DNA of 64,000 nucleotides from Nelumbo lutea (taxonomy: Eukaryota > Streptophyta > Magnoliopsida > Proteales > Nelumbonaceae), in contig JAKGHH010000008.1 in assembly GCA_022828595.1 (NCBI GenBank), positions 26,590,378 through 26,654,377 of the forward strand, read 5' to 3'. The notes below the pieces were generated by a model. It saw nothing but the letters and a program-made list of their open reading frames with translations, ran no database searches and was not told the origin of the DNA. Shown in pieces: positions 11,401-23,400 of the stretch. Position numbers and translations under genes: made by a program. The first letter of the stretch is position 1; the number at the start of each line of letters is the position of its first letter.

Positions 11401-14400
11401 GCCACCGACCTCAGGGATCCACCGCCTCCACATCATCATCATCCTCCGGAGAGTCAGGCTCCTCCTCCTCCGCTAGGTCTGCCGTCTCAGGATCCAGACC
11501 CTTCATTGTTATGCCGTCAAGGTTGAGTCCGGAGAACTTCTTCCGGACCAGCCAGCTGCAGAGTTTAAATCTAGAGCGGTAAGAGCTCGAGCCATACTCC
11601 ACTTGGAGGTCGTGGTACTCCTGGGAGTCCTTGAAGTCCCACACCGCCTTAGCTCGCTCGGCCTCCACCCTGGTGTCGAGGTTTCGAGTTCGGTCCTAAA
11701 GCGTGGACTCCAAGTCTCGAACCTACTGGCGAAGAAGCTCCCTCTCCGCTGCCACCCTCGACGACTCCTCCTGGTAGCGAGCGCTCTCCTTAGATAGCCA
11801 GGCGATCTGCACCTCCAGGTCCCGGATGAGCAGTTCCTGGGCCTCGCTCCCCTTTTGAGCCTGAAGAACTTCACCTCGGGCCCGGTCGAGCTCGCCCTGG
11901 AGCTTCTGCACGGTTGACCTCTGAGCATGAGCATTGCCGGAGTGGATGTTGGTCTGGAGGGCCATGTCGTGGATGGCGGAGTTCACCTGCCAACAGGAGA
12001 CTAAGGTCAGAAAAGAGAAAAGGAGAGAAAAGAAAGAAGAGAAAGGACACTTACCACCATGCAGTGAGCGGAGGCAAACCTGGCGAGCTCCTTGGGGTCC
12101 ATCTCTTCCCAGCTGGCGACCTCCTCGTGGCAGATCACCCTTCGGCTCTTTTGTGCAGCCACGATGTAGTCATTAACACCCTCCCAGTTCCCGGTAGGGA
12201 ACTGTGGGAAGGGGAAGGGGCGGGATGACCCAGACGAAGGAAACTGCCCTTGCGCCGGGAGATCAGGCTCTTTTGCGCCACCTTCCGTGGCAACTCCCTC
12301 GAATGGAATCGGTGGAACCTCAGGTGGTGGAGAAGCGAAGGCCGGGTCAGCAGACTCGAACTCAGCGCCCCTAGAAGTGGGAGCTCGGTCAGAACGTGAC
12401 CTCTTTGCCTTGCGCTTCTGGTTGCTGGATAGAAGGCGGCGTGCGTCTACACCAGACATGATGGCTGCAAAAAATCACAAGGTATTAGTAAAAAAAAATA
12501 TTTTACAAGGCACTACGTGACCTAAAAGGCAACCTACCTGGGCTCAGGCTAGCTTGTGCGAACTTTTCCTCGGTCAAGTAGTCCGACCAATGGAAGCCAA
12601 CTGCTGCCTAGGACTGCAGCATTTTCCGAACTTCGGGGTCCAACTCTACCCCTGAATCCTGGATGGCAGCCCTCCAGTGAGTTGGGAAGGGCCACCCCTC
12701 GGGGTTGCGAACTACAAAATAGTCCCGCTTACAGGCCGGGATCCTGTTCGGCAACTCGTATAAGAGCTTGAAGCCGCGACGGGGAGAAAAATAGTATGAA
12801 CGCCTTTCTGGCGGCGCTCCGGGAGAAGCATTCTTAATGCATAGAATGGTGGAAAGGATGTCAAGATTAAGGGGAAGACAATACTCGTAAAACAAAGAGA
12901 TAGTCCCAACTACATTTTGGATGGAGTTGGGGTGAAGCTGGTCAACAGTGACGTCGAAGTGACTAAGGACTCGTAAAACAAATGAAGGACTAAGGACCTA
13001 AGTCTCTCCATTGACATGGAGGAAGGACCAAAGCTATTGGGCTACCTGCCTCGAGAGGTGGAAGCCATCTCGCTGGAGGCCTCCCGAGCCTCCGGAGCCT
13101 GCCCCCAAGCTCCCCCTGAGCTCGAGGGGGCGTCATCCTGGTTATCGCCCCGGGAAAGGATGTGGTACAGATATCCAGACATACTAACAAAATGATAAGA
13201 CTCACCAGGGAAGAAATAAACTGAAGAGACGGTGTGAACAGGAGGAGCTCGGGCAGCTAGATGGAGACGCGACCTCAGAATCCGAAAACAAGGCAAGTTA
13301 GCATAAAAGAAAATGAGGCCTGGGGCCCTCCTATTTATAGCCATTGTGCCCTCAAATCGACGACTCAGATTGAGAGATCTGACGGTTCGCAGTCAAGCTG
13401 ACCGCACGTCTTTTGAAACCGAAATGTGACTGGCTATACATCTCCCATGATTAAGGTAATGACGACTGCACGTCTTCCAGAACTGAGAGCCGCTTCTACA
13501 CATTCTTTTTGGCATTCAAAAGGTCCAGAGACCCCCTGACTTTTGCGTGCGCATTTAATGCGACCAGTCAATCAAGTTTGAACTTCGGGTCAAATCCACT
13601 TGTCACACTTCATGAACTCCTCATGCTAAGGTAGCACCCTTAGCCCGAGGAGTGGGGGGCAATTGATGAAGGGTAATTTGATTCGACCCCTTGAGACGGT
13701 GTCACGTGGACGTGATTCAACACAAGTAACAACTCAGCACCACAGCCTGACCGCGACTAGGTAATGAGCCCGCAGGACAGCTCGCCATAGGGTGAGCTCG
13801 CTATAGCGCGAGCTTGAGGACCCCCAATGTATTGAAAGGGAATACTCCAAGACAAGTCTATCCCAGCTCGCGAGCTAGGATAACCAGCTCGCTCCAACAC
13901 TTGGGCAGAAAAACTGCCCTAAGGGCAACCTCAAGAGGGATCACCTCGAAGTACCCTTGGGAGCTCGCTACAAGGTAGCTCGCAACAAAATAGCTCGCTA
14001 CAAGGCAGCTCGCCACGGGATAGCCTGCTATGAGGCAACTCGCTACTAAGCGACACTACGTTTTCAGGAAGCTTCTATCTGACAAGACCGTACCCGTCAG
14101 ACTACACCATGTCTCCTGACTGACGGCGTAGTCCCTTCCAGCCCGACAGACTGCACCCACGTCTCTCGACAGATGGTGGTGTGTCTGTCCTTCCGGGACG
14201 TGTCACTCATCCGATTGGATAGTACTCTGCAACCGTTACCTGCGCAGCCCTGGTAGATAACGGCTGCGACAGAGGCCCAGTGGTAGTTACGCCCGATTTG
14301 ACAAGAACGCTCATATTTAAGAGCCCCTTGGTCGAAGGGGAAAAGGTATCTTATCTTATACCTTATATCTTTTATCTTACATCTTGAATATATCTGAGCT

Positions 14401-17400
14401 CTATCTCGAGCTAATCTCGAACACTCAGTGATCTAGCGTGACCTGCACTCTTAGACTTCTTTGCACTCTTTATTGCCTTCTCCAGCGTTCTAACTTAAGC
14501 ATCGGAGTATTCCCACCGGGCAAGTCCCCCGGGAATCCTTCACCGTCTTCTTCTCAGGTATCGTCCGTCGCCAGATAGGAGCCAGTCAGCCGCCAGCTAG
14601 GAGTGCTCGGATTGCGCAGCATCAAAATCTTTTGGTGTTATTAAGTTAATTGCTTAGTAAGATTTGTGGTTCTAGAGAAAAACAAAGAATCTCAATTCTG
14701 CTTTACTGGGAAAGTGGTTTTGGAGATTTGGTGAGAATCAAGGTGGTTTGTGGAGGAGGGTGATAGCAGCCAATTATGGTTATGAAATTTCTGGTTGGGT
14801 CCTGGGGGAGCTAAACCAATCCTATGGATGCTCTGTTTGGAAAGGGATTGGGAAAATTTATGGTCTCTTTTCAAATGGAATTCTCTTTAGGGTTGGGATT
14901 TGGGAATGGGAGGCAGGTTCTTTTCTGGAAAGACATATGGTGTGATAATAGACCCTTGGAGGTCTCTTATCCTACCCTCTTTGAAGTAGCATCGGATAAA
15001 GATGCTCTTGTTTCAGACTATTTGCAGGTGCAGAGTGGAAACATTGTTTGGGCACCTATCTTCAGGCATAATTTGAATGATTGGTAAGTGGAGTCTCTGG
15101 TGGAATTGCTGCACCTGCTGTATAGCACCCCAGTGGAAATAGGGAGAGAGGATAGCAGAGTTTGGAAGTAGGAGAAGTCGGGGGTCTTCTCAGTTAGATC
15201 CTTTTACAACTAATTTTCCAGATCAGAGGATGAGCCAATCCCAGTTAATACCATATGGTGTAAGGGTGTGCCCACAAAGGTGGCGTTTTTTGTCTGGACA
15301 GCCTACTTGAACAGGATTTTAACTAGGGATTATCTGGAAAAGAAGGGTATGCTGCTGGACACAACTGTCTGTGTGCTTTGTCAGAACCACACTGAGTCAG
15401 TCAACCATCTGCTACTTCATTGTGGTTTCTCCTGTGAGGTTTGGGATAAAGTCAAGAACTTGTATGAGGTGAACAGCTGTTGCCCTGAATCAGTAGCAGA
15501 TTTTGTGAAGAGTTGGAGAGTCAATGGTCTCACTAAAGAGGGAAAGTTGGCTTGGAACCTGACTCCTGCAGTTTTCTGGTGCATCTGGCAGGAGAGGAAT
15601 GCAAGGATCTTCAAGAAGCAATGCAGCTCTTCAGACACAGTGTTTCAGAAAGTTTTGGGAAAAATATTTTCTTGGTTAGCAGTAAACAATGTATTCAAGG
15701 ACAGAAATTTTAGTTCTTTTTTTGCTGTTGGGAATCTTTTTGTAAATCAGGGTTTGGGGGTATAGTTCTGCTGGTGCAGTTTTTGTAAATTCCTGTGTCA
15801 GCTCCTTGTTGTACATGTTTTTTTTTTTTCTTTTCGTCTTAATGAAATTCTTCTCACATTACTTGTTTCAAAAAAAAAAAAAGAAATTTGTGGTTTTATA
15901 GGTATTGCATGTATCAATGTGAATGGGGCAAAGACTAGGGACTGCAACATTTATCCATGAGAGAGGACAATATTATGGGATATATATTTTTAAGGAAAAA
16001 GTTGATAGATGAGAACAATGATCATAGTTGTCAAGCCCACTAGGTGACAAGGCACCCTTTGAGGTTTGCCTTGCCTAATCGGCGAGCAGTTTTGTACTAT
16101 GTATTACAAAATACTTTTTTATTCTTTATTTTTGACATTATAATCATAAAATAGGCACTATTAAACTGAAATATTTATTTTGTGTGTTTATATACTAATT
16201 TCTTTTTATTATTTTCTTACTTGTTAGGGTTTAATCAATACAAACATTGTAAATGCTGTATTGAACTCTCAAAGACTTCAAAACCTGAACCAATAAGGAA
16301 GAACTTAAAATTTTGCCTAATCAACACATTTCTTTTTATTATTATCGCCAGGCACTACTACTACTTTTCTTCTTTTCCTATAACAAAAATAAGGGTTCAA
16401 CCCCTATATTTTTTGAATTTTGTTTTCTTTCTTTTTCTTCTCATGAATATGTTGATTTTTTATACTTTAACATGAATATACTTTTATTATGAAAATTATG
16501 AATAATTATTAAGGAAAGGTTATGGTACTATGTTTTCTACATAAAAAATCCATCGCCTTGGCACCCGCCCAGGCGACTAGGCGACAAGGCGCCCCCCTTG
16601 TTGCCTAGCCTCGCTTTGGTGCTTTGAAAACTATGACGATGATTGTAGCTTGGATGTAAAAAGTATCATGAACTCTAGACAGATGATGAGGCGGAGATGC
16701 TTTGGTTGAGGTTGGATTTCAAAGAAACCTTAGCAAAGATGAACATGTAAAAGGTTTTGAACTAAATGGTGCTCTAGAAAAGATAAAATCACAAATGGAT
16801 GCACATGGAGACCTTTTTATCCTTATGTGAAAGGTAAATTGTTGTATTAATGAACAAAAAGATTACAATGCCGTTTGGCGCGTCTTTTTGCGTGGTATTT
16901 CTACTGTTTACAAGCTGGGAAGACCGAAAATCGGTCTATTCCCGTTTGGCACAGACGCGGCGCCGAAAAAACGCGCGAAGCCCATTTTGGGCTGATTTCT
17001 GGAAGCTCCAAATGAAGCTTCTTACGTCTTTCATGTTTTAATCTCGCGTGGAAAGACCTGAAATGATGCACGGAATGACGTGCGTCTGCCAAACGGTCTT
17101 TGGGCTGCCTAGATCTTATGTCAAAAGCTCAATGCATCTATTGACTGTCAGAGCTACGAGAAGATCTTCTCAAAAAGACTTGCCAAACAGGCCCTACATC
17201 AGGAGACCATATACACCCATTGAGTATATTGCTATACAAAATGTTAGCAAGATTTTAACAAGAAAATAAAGCATCCCTATAAAAAATCTGCTGTATTGCA
17301 GTTCTCTGAATTCTTTATGGGGTAATAACCAAGAGCAGAGCATTCCTTTAATTCTTATCAACAGGATACTAGAAGAGCAATTCTCAAAAATGCCAACGGT

Positions 17401-20400
17401 ACTTTCTCTCAAAATACACTAAAGTACAGCCACCCTAGGAGCCAAAGCCCACACCACTCTACCTCTTTTGTTTGGACCTTTGATCTTCCAACTCAGCAAA
17501 AAGGACTGAGGAAATATCCAGTCCAACTGAAGGTGTCCAGACATGGTTCACAATTTTGATATCGATGGATATTTTTCTAATTTCACTAAGATATTTGGAA
17601 AATATAAAAAATCAGGAATGATTTCTGGAAATATGGAATTAATTATTAAACCTTCAAAGAATCATTAGAATAAATATAATTGCACAGTTAAGGCTAAAAA
17701 AACCATAGCAAAGAACTATATAAATCAAATTGGAGAAAATTGAGAGACTTTAATGGTGTCGTTCTCTGTCTCCATTTTATCCTTTTAGCCATCTTCACAT
17801 CATTAAATATGTCAATTACTTGCAATTTTCACTTTTTTTTTTCTATTTTTGTTACTATATGTTTTGATTAATTTGAGAATATTCTTTTGTAGTTTGTAGA
17901 GAACACTGATGTGGGCCCCACGGCTGTGGTCCCCACTGTGTTCGTATGACAGCATGTGTAACCTTTGTTAGTCATATCAGTGTTAGTTGGTAGTTATCTT
18001 AGACAGCTTGTTATTTCAGTCTTTTATTTGTTTTATTTGCCATGTAAGTATTAAGGGCAGTTCTGTCCTTTCCTACATGTAGTGAACATAACCTATAAAT
18101 ATTAAGAGAGTGGCGGCGGCAGACTCATTCAATCTCTCCCTCCTTTCAAAACCCTTGTGCACTTCTGCTTCTTCTCCTTTCTGTGAATTCTCTTGGAAAG
18201 TGCGGCTGAGCACTGTTAATGTTCTCACAAGGTTCTTCCTAACCCTACGATTGAAACCCTAATTCTGCCTCAGCTCTACAGAGTACATTCTAAGTGAGTT
18301 TCAGACCTGGTTTTGGCTTCCGAGCCTGTTTTGAGAGTGAGAACTGTTATCAGACTGCATATATTCTGATTGCCGATTGGTTTCAGATTAGACCTGAACT
18401 GATTTCATACAGTTTTCTGATTGTGATCGATTGCATCAGTGCTGTTTTCTAGTGTGGAAACCCTAATAGTTCTTAACTACTGATTCTCGACCAAGAATGG
18501 AGTTCAAAAATCAGGGAGAAGGTGTCTTTGGGAACAATAGTTCTGGTAGTATGTCTGAGATTGCGTTTCAGATCACAACTGTGAAATTTGATGGATCCAA
18601 TTACTTGGAATGGGCCCAATCAGCCATGATGGCTATTGGGGGAAGGGGAAAACTTAGCTATCTATTAGGAGATGTGAAAGAGCCTTCCAAGGAGGACCCA
18701 GTGTATACCAAGTGGGTTTAGGAGAACTACTTGATGCAGCCACATATCAGCCGAAATTACTTGTGGGCAAAGACAGCCAAGGAGATATAGGATGTCATGA
18801 AGAAGACCTAATCCCAACCCCTTAATGTTGCTTGGGCCTATGAACTAAAGTGTGAAGTGAATAACCTTAAACAAGGAGAGAAACCAGTCTCTGTGTATTT
18901 TTCTACATTGAAATCACTGTGGCATGAAATTGACCATCTGGAGACTCTTGAGTGGGAAAGTCCGAAAGATGCACAGACCCATAGAAAGCAAGTCGAGACC
19001 AATAGGGTGTTTGAATTTCTAGCTGGCCTGAATTCAGATTATGACATTGTGAGACAACAGATACTGACAAGAGACAGTGTGACCCTTTCTCAAGCATACT
19101 CCCTGGTGCATAGTGAAGAGACTAGGAGGAAGGTTATGATGCAACATCAACCCTTTCCCCCAGCCCTGGCAGCAGTTAAACCTAAGTCTGGGGGTGATAC
19201 AGAAAGAGACATGAAGAAGGAAGACAAATGGGATCTGGTATGTGAACATTGCAAGAAACCCAAGCATACGAAAGATACATGTTGGAAGCTCCATCCTCAT
19301 TTAGTCCCAGCAAAACTGAGGAATAAAAGGGGTAATGCTCGTATGGCTGTGAATACTGATTATGCATCATCGTCAGGCACAAAAGGCACACCCCTAGATA
19401 CCTTAGTTACTGTTTGGGCTGCCCTGATACAGTTGGAAAAGGAGATCGGGAATTCGGCTCAGCCATCTTAGTCATCATCAGCCTCTGTCACATCTGCATT
19501 TTCTCATTCAGGTACCCGGGCCTTAGTCTACCATGCTTCAATTCCAGGTAATACTGAACACTGTTGGGTAATAGACTCAGGAGCATCTGACCATATGACT
19601 AGCTTACCATCATTGTTCACTGTTTATCACTTGTCTTCTGGTAGAGATAAAGTATCCATTGCTGATGGCTCTCTTATTCCCATTTCTGGCAAGGGTGACA
19701 TCAAATTATCTGATACTATCTCTTTATCTTCTGTCTTGCATGTTCATAAACTTGACACTAATTTGCTTTCAGTCAGTAGTATTACCAAACATCGAAACTG
19801 TTTAGTAACCTTTTTCCCTGATCGATGTGTTTTTCAAGACTTGGAGACGAGGAAGGTGATTGGGACTGGCCGTGAGATGAATGGGATCTACCTGCTTGGA
19901 GAGAGTCCTCATTGGAAAGAGCCAGTGGATAAGAAGTCTTTTGTTTCTCAGTGTGTGAGTCCGGTTATGCTTTGGCATAATCGATTAGGTCATTTATCTT
20001 TTCGGTCTTTGAAGAGTTTGTTTCCTACTTTATTTGAGTCTGTTGAGATATGAAATTTGAGATGTGAGAGTTGTGAGCTTGCCAAACATTGTAGAACATC
20101 TTATTCCTTGAGTAATAAAAGAAGTAATAATTCTTTTGATATTGTGCATACCGATGTTTGGGGGCCATATCACATCCCTTCTATGGGTGGGTACAGGTAT
20201 TTTTTGTTGTTTGTTGATGACCATACCCGTTTTTCTTGGGTCTACCTTATGCGTTCTCGAGATGAGGTTCCTGCTTTGACCCAAAACTTTCATCAGATGA
20301 TTTTAACCCAGTTTGGGGTCAAAATCAAAGTCCTCAGATCTGATAATACCTAAGAATACTTTGCTAAGCCACTGGCCTCTTATCTACTTGATCATGGGGT

Positions 20401-23400
20401 TATTCACCAGAGCACTTGTCCTCATACACCACAGCAGAATGGGGTTTCCGGGAGGAAGAATAGGCACATTTTGGAGGTGGCTAGAAGCATTATGTTTACC
20501 TCCAATGTGCCTATCTGTTTCTGGGGTGATGCTATCCTCACGGCAGTGTATCTCATTAATCGGGTTCCTTCACAGGTTCTTGATATGAAGCCTCCGTTTA
20601 CCCTTCTATACCCAAACGAGGAGTTGTTTATTGTTCCTCTTAAAACCTTTGGGTGCACCTATTTTGTTCAGTTTCTTGGACCTCATCATTCAAAATTTGA
20701 CCCTAAGGCCTCCAAATGCATTTTTCTCGGTTATGCACAAACTCAAAAGGGTTATTGCTGCTATGATCCTATTTCAGGGAGGAGATTTGTCTCGATGGAT
20801 GTCACCTTCTTTGAGGAGGCACCCTATTATCCTAGGGTTCCTCCTCAGGGGGAGAGTAGTGAGAATGAGAATTTGGGTCTTTTTCCTCAGGGGGAGTGCA
20901 GTGAGCGTGAGGTTAACTCATCTGAGGTTGTTCCTTTACCCATTCCATTGAGTGATGAAGGCTGTACTGGTGAGGGTTGTCAGAGGGATCAGGAGTTGAA
21001 AGTCTATCACAGGCGATGCAGGCAGGTTGATGTCGGTCATCAGCAGTCCAGGCCAGCCCTAGCTCCTTCTGCGGATCCAGATCCAGGTACTACAGTCCCA
21101 GGGCCCACTGAGATACTTTCCACTGTTGCTACTTCCCTTCCTTTTTCGGATGACCTTGACCTCCCTGTTGTGGTCCGTAAAGGGAAACGGCGCTGCACCA
21201 CATCCACAACTCACTGCATTTCCTAGTTTCTATCCTATGATCGCCTGTCTCCCTCTTACAGGTCCTATCTCACTTTCATTGCTGATATCCCTATCCCCAG
21301 AACAGTGCAAGAAGCCTTATCAGTTCTAGAGTGGAAAGATGCAATGAAAGTTGAAATGGATGCCCTTTTGAAAAATAATACTTGGGAGCTAGTTGACCTA
21401 CCCAAAGGAAAGAAACCAGTTGGATGTAGATGGGTATTCACTGTGAAACATAATGCTGATGTCTCCATTGAAAGGTACAAAGCCCGGTTGGTTGCAAAAG
21501 GGTTCACTCAGACTTATGGTATAGACTACTTGGAGACCTTTGCCCCAGTAGCCAAGATGACCACTATTCGAGTTCTATTAGCCCTTGCAGCAAGTTATTC
21601 TTGGCCCTTGTTCCAGACGAACATTAAAAATGATTTTCTGAATGGAGACTTACAGGAAGAGGTCTACATGCAGTTGCCCCCTGGATTCTATGATACAGAG
21701 ACAGGTAAGAAGGTTTACCAACTGAATAAGGCATTGTATGGGTTAAAGCAGTCCCCTAGAGCTTGGTTTGATAGATTCAGACTAGCCCTTGGAAAATTTG
21801 GTTATGTACAGGCCCAGTCAGATCATACACTGTTCATTAAAAGGGTGGACTCTTCTTTGACCCTGCTTGCTGTATATGTGGATGATATTGTAGTGACAGG
21901 GAATAATAATAGTGAGATTGAGTCCCTCAAACAGCTTCTTCATCAAGAGTTTGAGGTGAAAGATATTGGTGCACTGCGATATTTTTTTGGGTATTGAGGT
22001 TGCAATCTTTATCTCACAGAGGAAATATGTTCTAGATTTGTTGGCGGAAATTGGAAAGTTAGGTGTCAAGCCTGTCGATACACCCATTGAACAGAATCAC
22101 AAGATCAATGCAGAAGGTGGGGAGCTTCTTGAAGACAAAGTTATGTTCCAACGGTTGGTTGGAAAGCTCCTATATCTCTGCCTCACTCGGCCAGATATCA
22201 GTTATGCAGTCAGTGTTGTCAGCCAGTACATGCATTCCCCTATAACTACTCATCTTCTTGCAGCAGAGAGAATATTAGCATACTTGAAGAGATGCCCAGG
22301 TAGATGTATACTGTTCAAGAACAATAATCACATGAGGGTGGAGGTCTATATAGATGCTGATTGGGCCGGGAGTGCTGATACAGGAGGTCTACCTCTAGAT
22401 ATTGTGCCCTTGTGGGAGGTAACCTTTCTCTTGGTGGAGTAAGAAACAAAGTGTTGTTTCCCGCTCTAGTGCCGAAGCTGAATACAGGTCAATGGCTAAC
22501 GGAGTTGCTGAAATCCTATGGCTGAAATCAGTACTTGAAGAGTTGGGTATTGATTATGAGAAGCCCTTGATGCTGTATTGTGATAATCAGGCGGCTATTA
22601 ATATAACTCACAATCCGGTGCAGCATGGCAGAACTAAGCATATCGAAGTTGATCGACATTTTGTCAGAGAGGGTCTCATCACAGGAAGTGTGTCTCCCGT
22701 ATATCACCTCCAACATGTAGCTCGCAGATCTTCTCACCAAGGCTGTACCAAGGAAGAAGTTAGAGGCAGGCCTATTCAAGTTGGGAATGACAAATATCTA
22801 TTCCCAACTTGAGGGGGAGTGTAGAGAACACTGATGTGGGCCCCACGGCTGTGGTCCCCACTGTGTTTGTATGACAGCATGTGTAACCTTTGTTAGTCAT
22901 GTCAGTGTTAGTTGGTAGTTATCTTAGACAGCTTGTTATTTCAGTCTTTTATTTGTTTTATTTGCCATATAAGTATTAAGGGCAGTTCTGTCCTTTCCTA
23001 CATGTAGTGAACATAACCTATAAATATTAAGAGAGTGGCGGCGGCAGACTCATTCAATCTGTCCCTCCTTTCAAAACCCTTGTGCACTTCTGCTTTTTCT
23101 CCTTTCTTCTTCCTCTTCCTTCTATTTTCTCAATCCGAAATCAGTTGGGATTCAAGACTGATTGTAGTCTTGATCGACTACTTAGTTATATATGCAATTT
23201 ACTTTTTCTTTTGAATTAGAATGACTTGGTAAGTTAATAATATCAAAATAGTAAGCTGATTATTCAATCACCAATTCCCCATGGTTCTTTTAGGAAAGCA
23301 TTTGTAAAAAATTATAATGATTTTAAAAACACATTGGAAAGTTTGTAATAATATTCTAAAACTTTAAACCTTAAATATAGCCTATCAATGAAATCTGAAA

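Larger units (their letters stand above)
3925..14623 (+). mobile_element. Ty3/gypsy LTR retrotransposon, Tat lineage, complete but defective
   Basis: A 5-bp target duplication AAATC (3920-3924 and 14624-14628) bounds two LTRs of about 960 bp that begin TG and end CA. The internal order is gag, protease, reverse transcriptase, RNase H, a second archaeal-type RNase H, integrase, a tandem-repeat region, an antisense gene and the polypurine tract. Dual RNase H plus an antisense ORF before the 3' LTR is the recognised hallmark of Tat/Retand-type elements. Stops and frameshifts occur in every domain. The LTRs differ at many sites, so the insertion is old relative to the two copia elements in this window. 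It interrupts the ERH intron in sense orientation, 38 bp left of an older LINE. No convincing primer-binding site was identified after the left LTR. Confidence 0.95.
17895..23182 (+). mobile_element. Ty1/copia LTR retrotransposon A, defective
   Basis: The element is bounded by a TAGTT target duplication (17890-17894, 23183-23187). The domain order is gag, protease, integrase, reverse transcriptase, RNase H, the copia order. The 3' LTR is 363 bp. The 5' LTR matches it only over its first 288 bp, and its end plus the primer-binding site are missing. It belongs to the same family as element B at 37111-42983, with shared LTR start TGTAGAGAACA and collinear, similar proteins. Several stops, a lost integrase Glu and a lost reverse-transcriptase Asp make it non-autonomous. 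It lies in ERH intron 2 in sense orientation. Confidence 0.95.
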
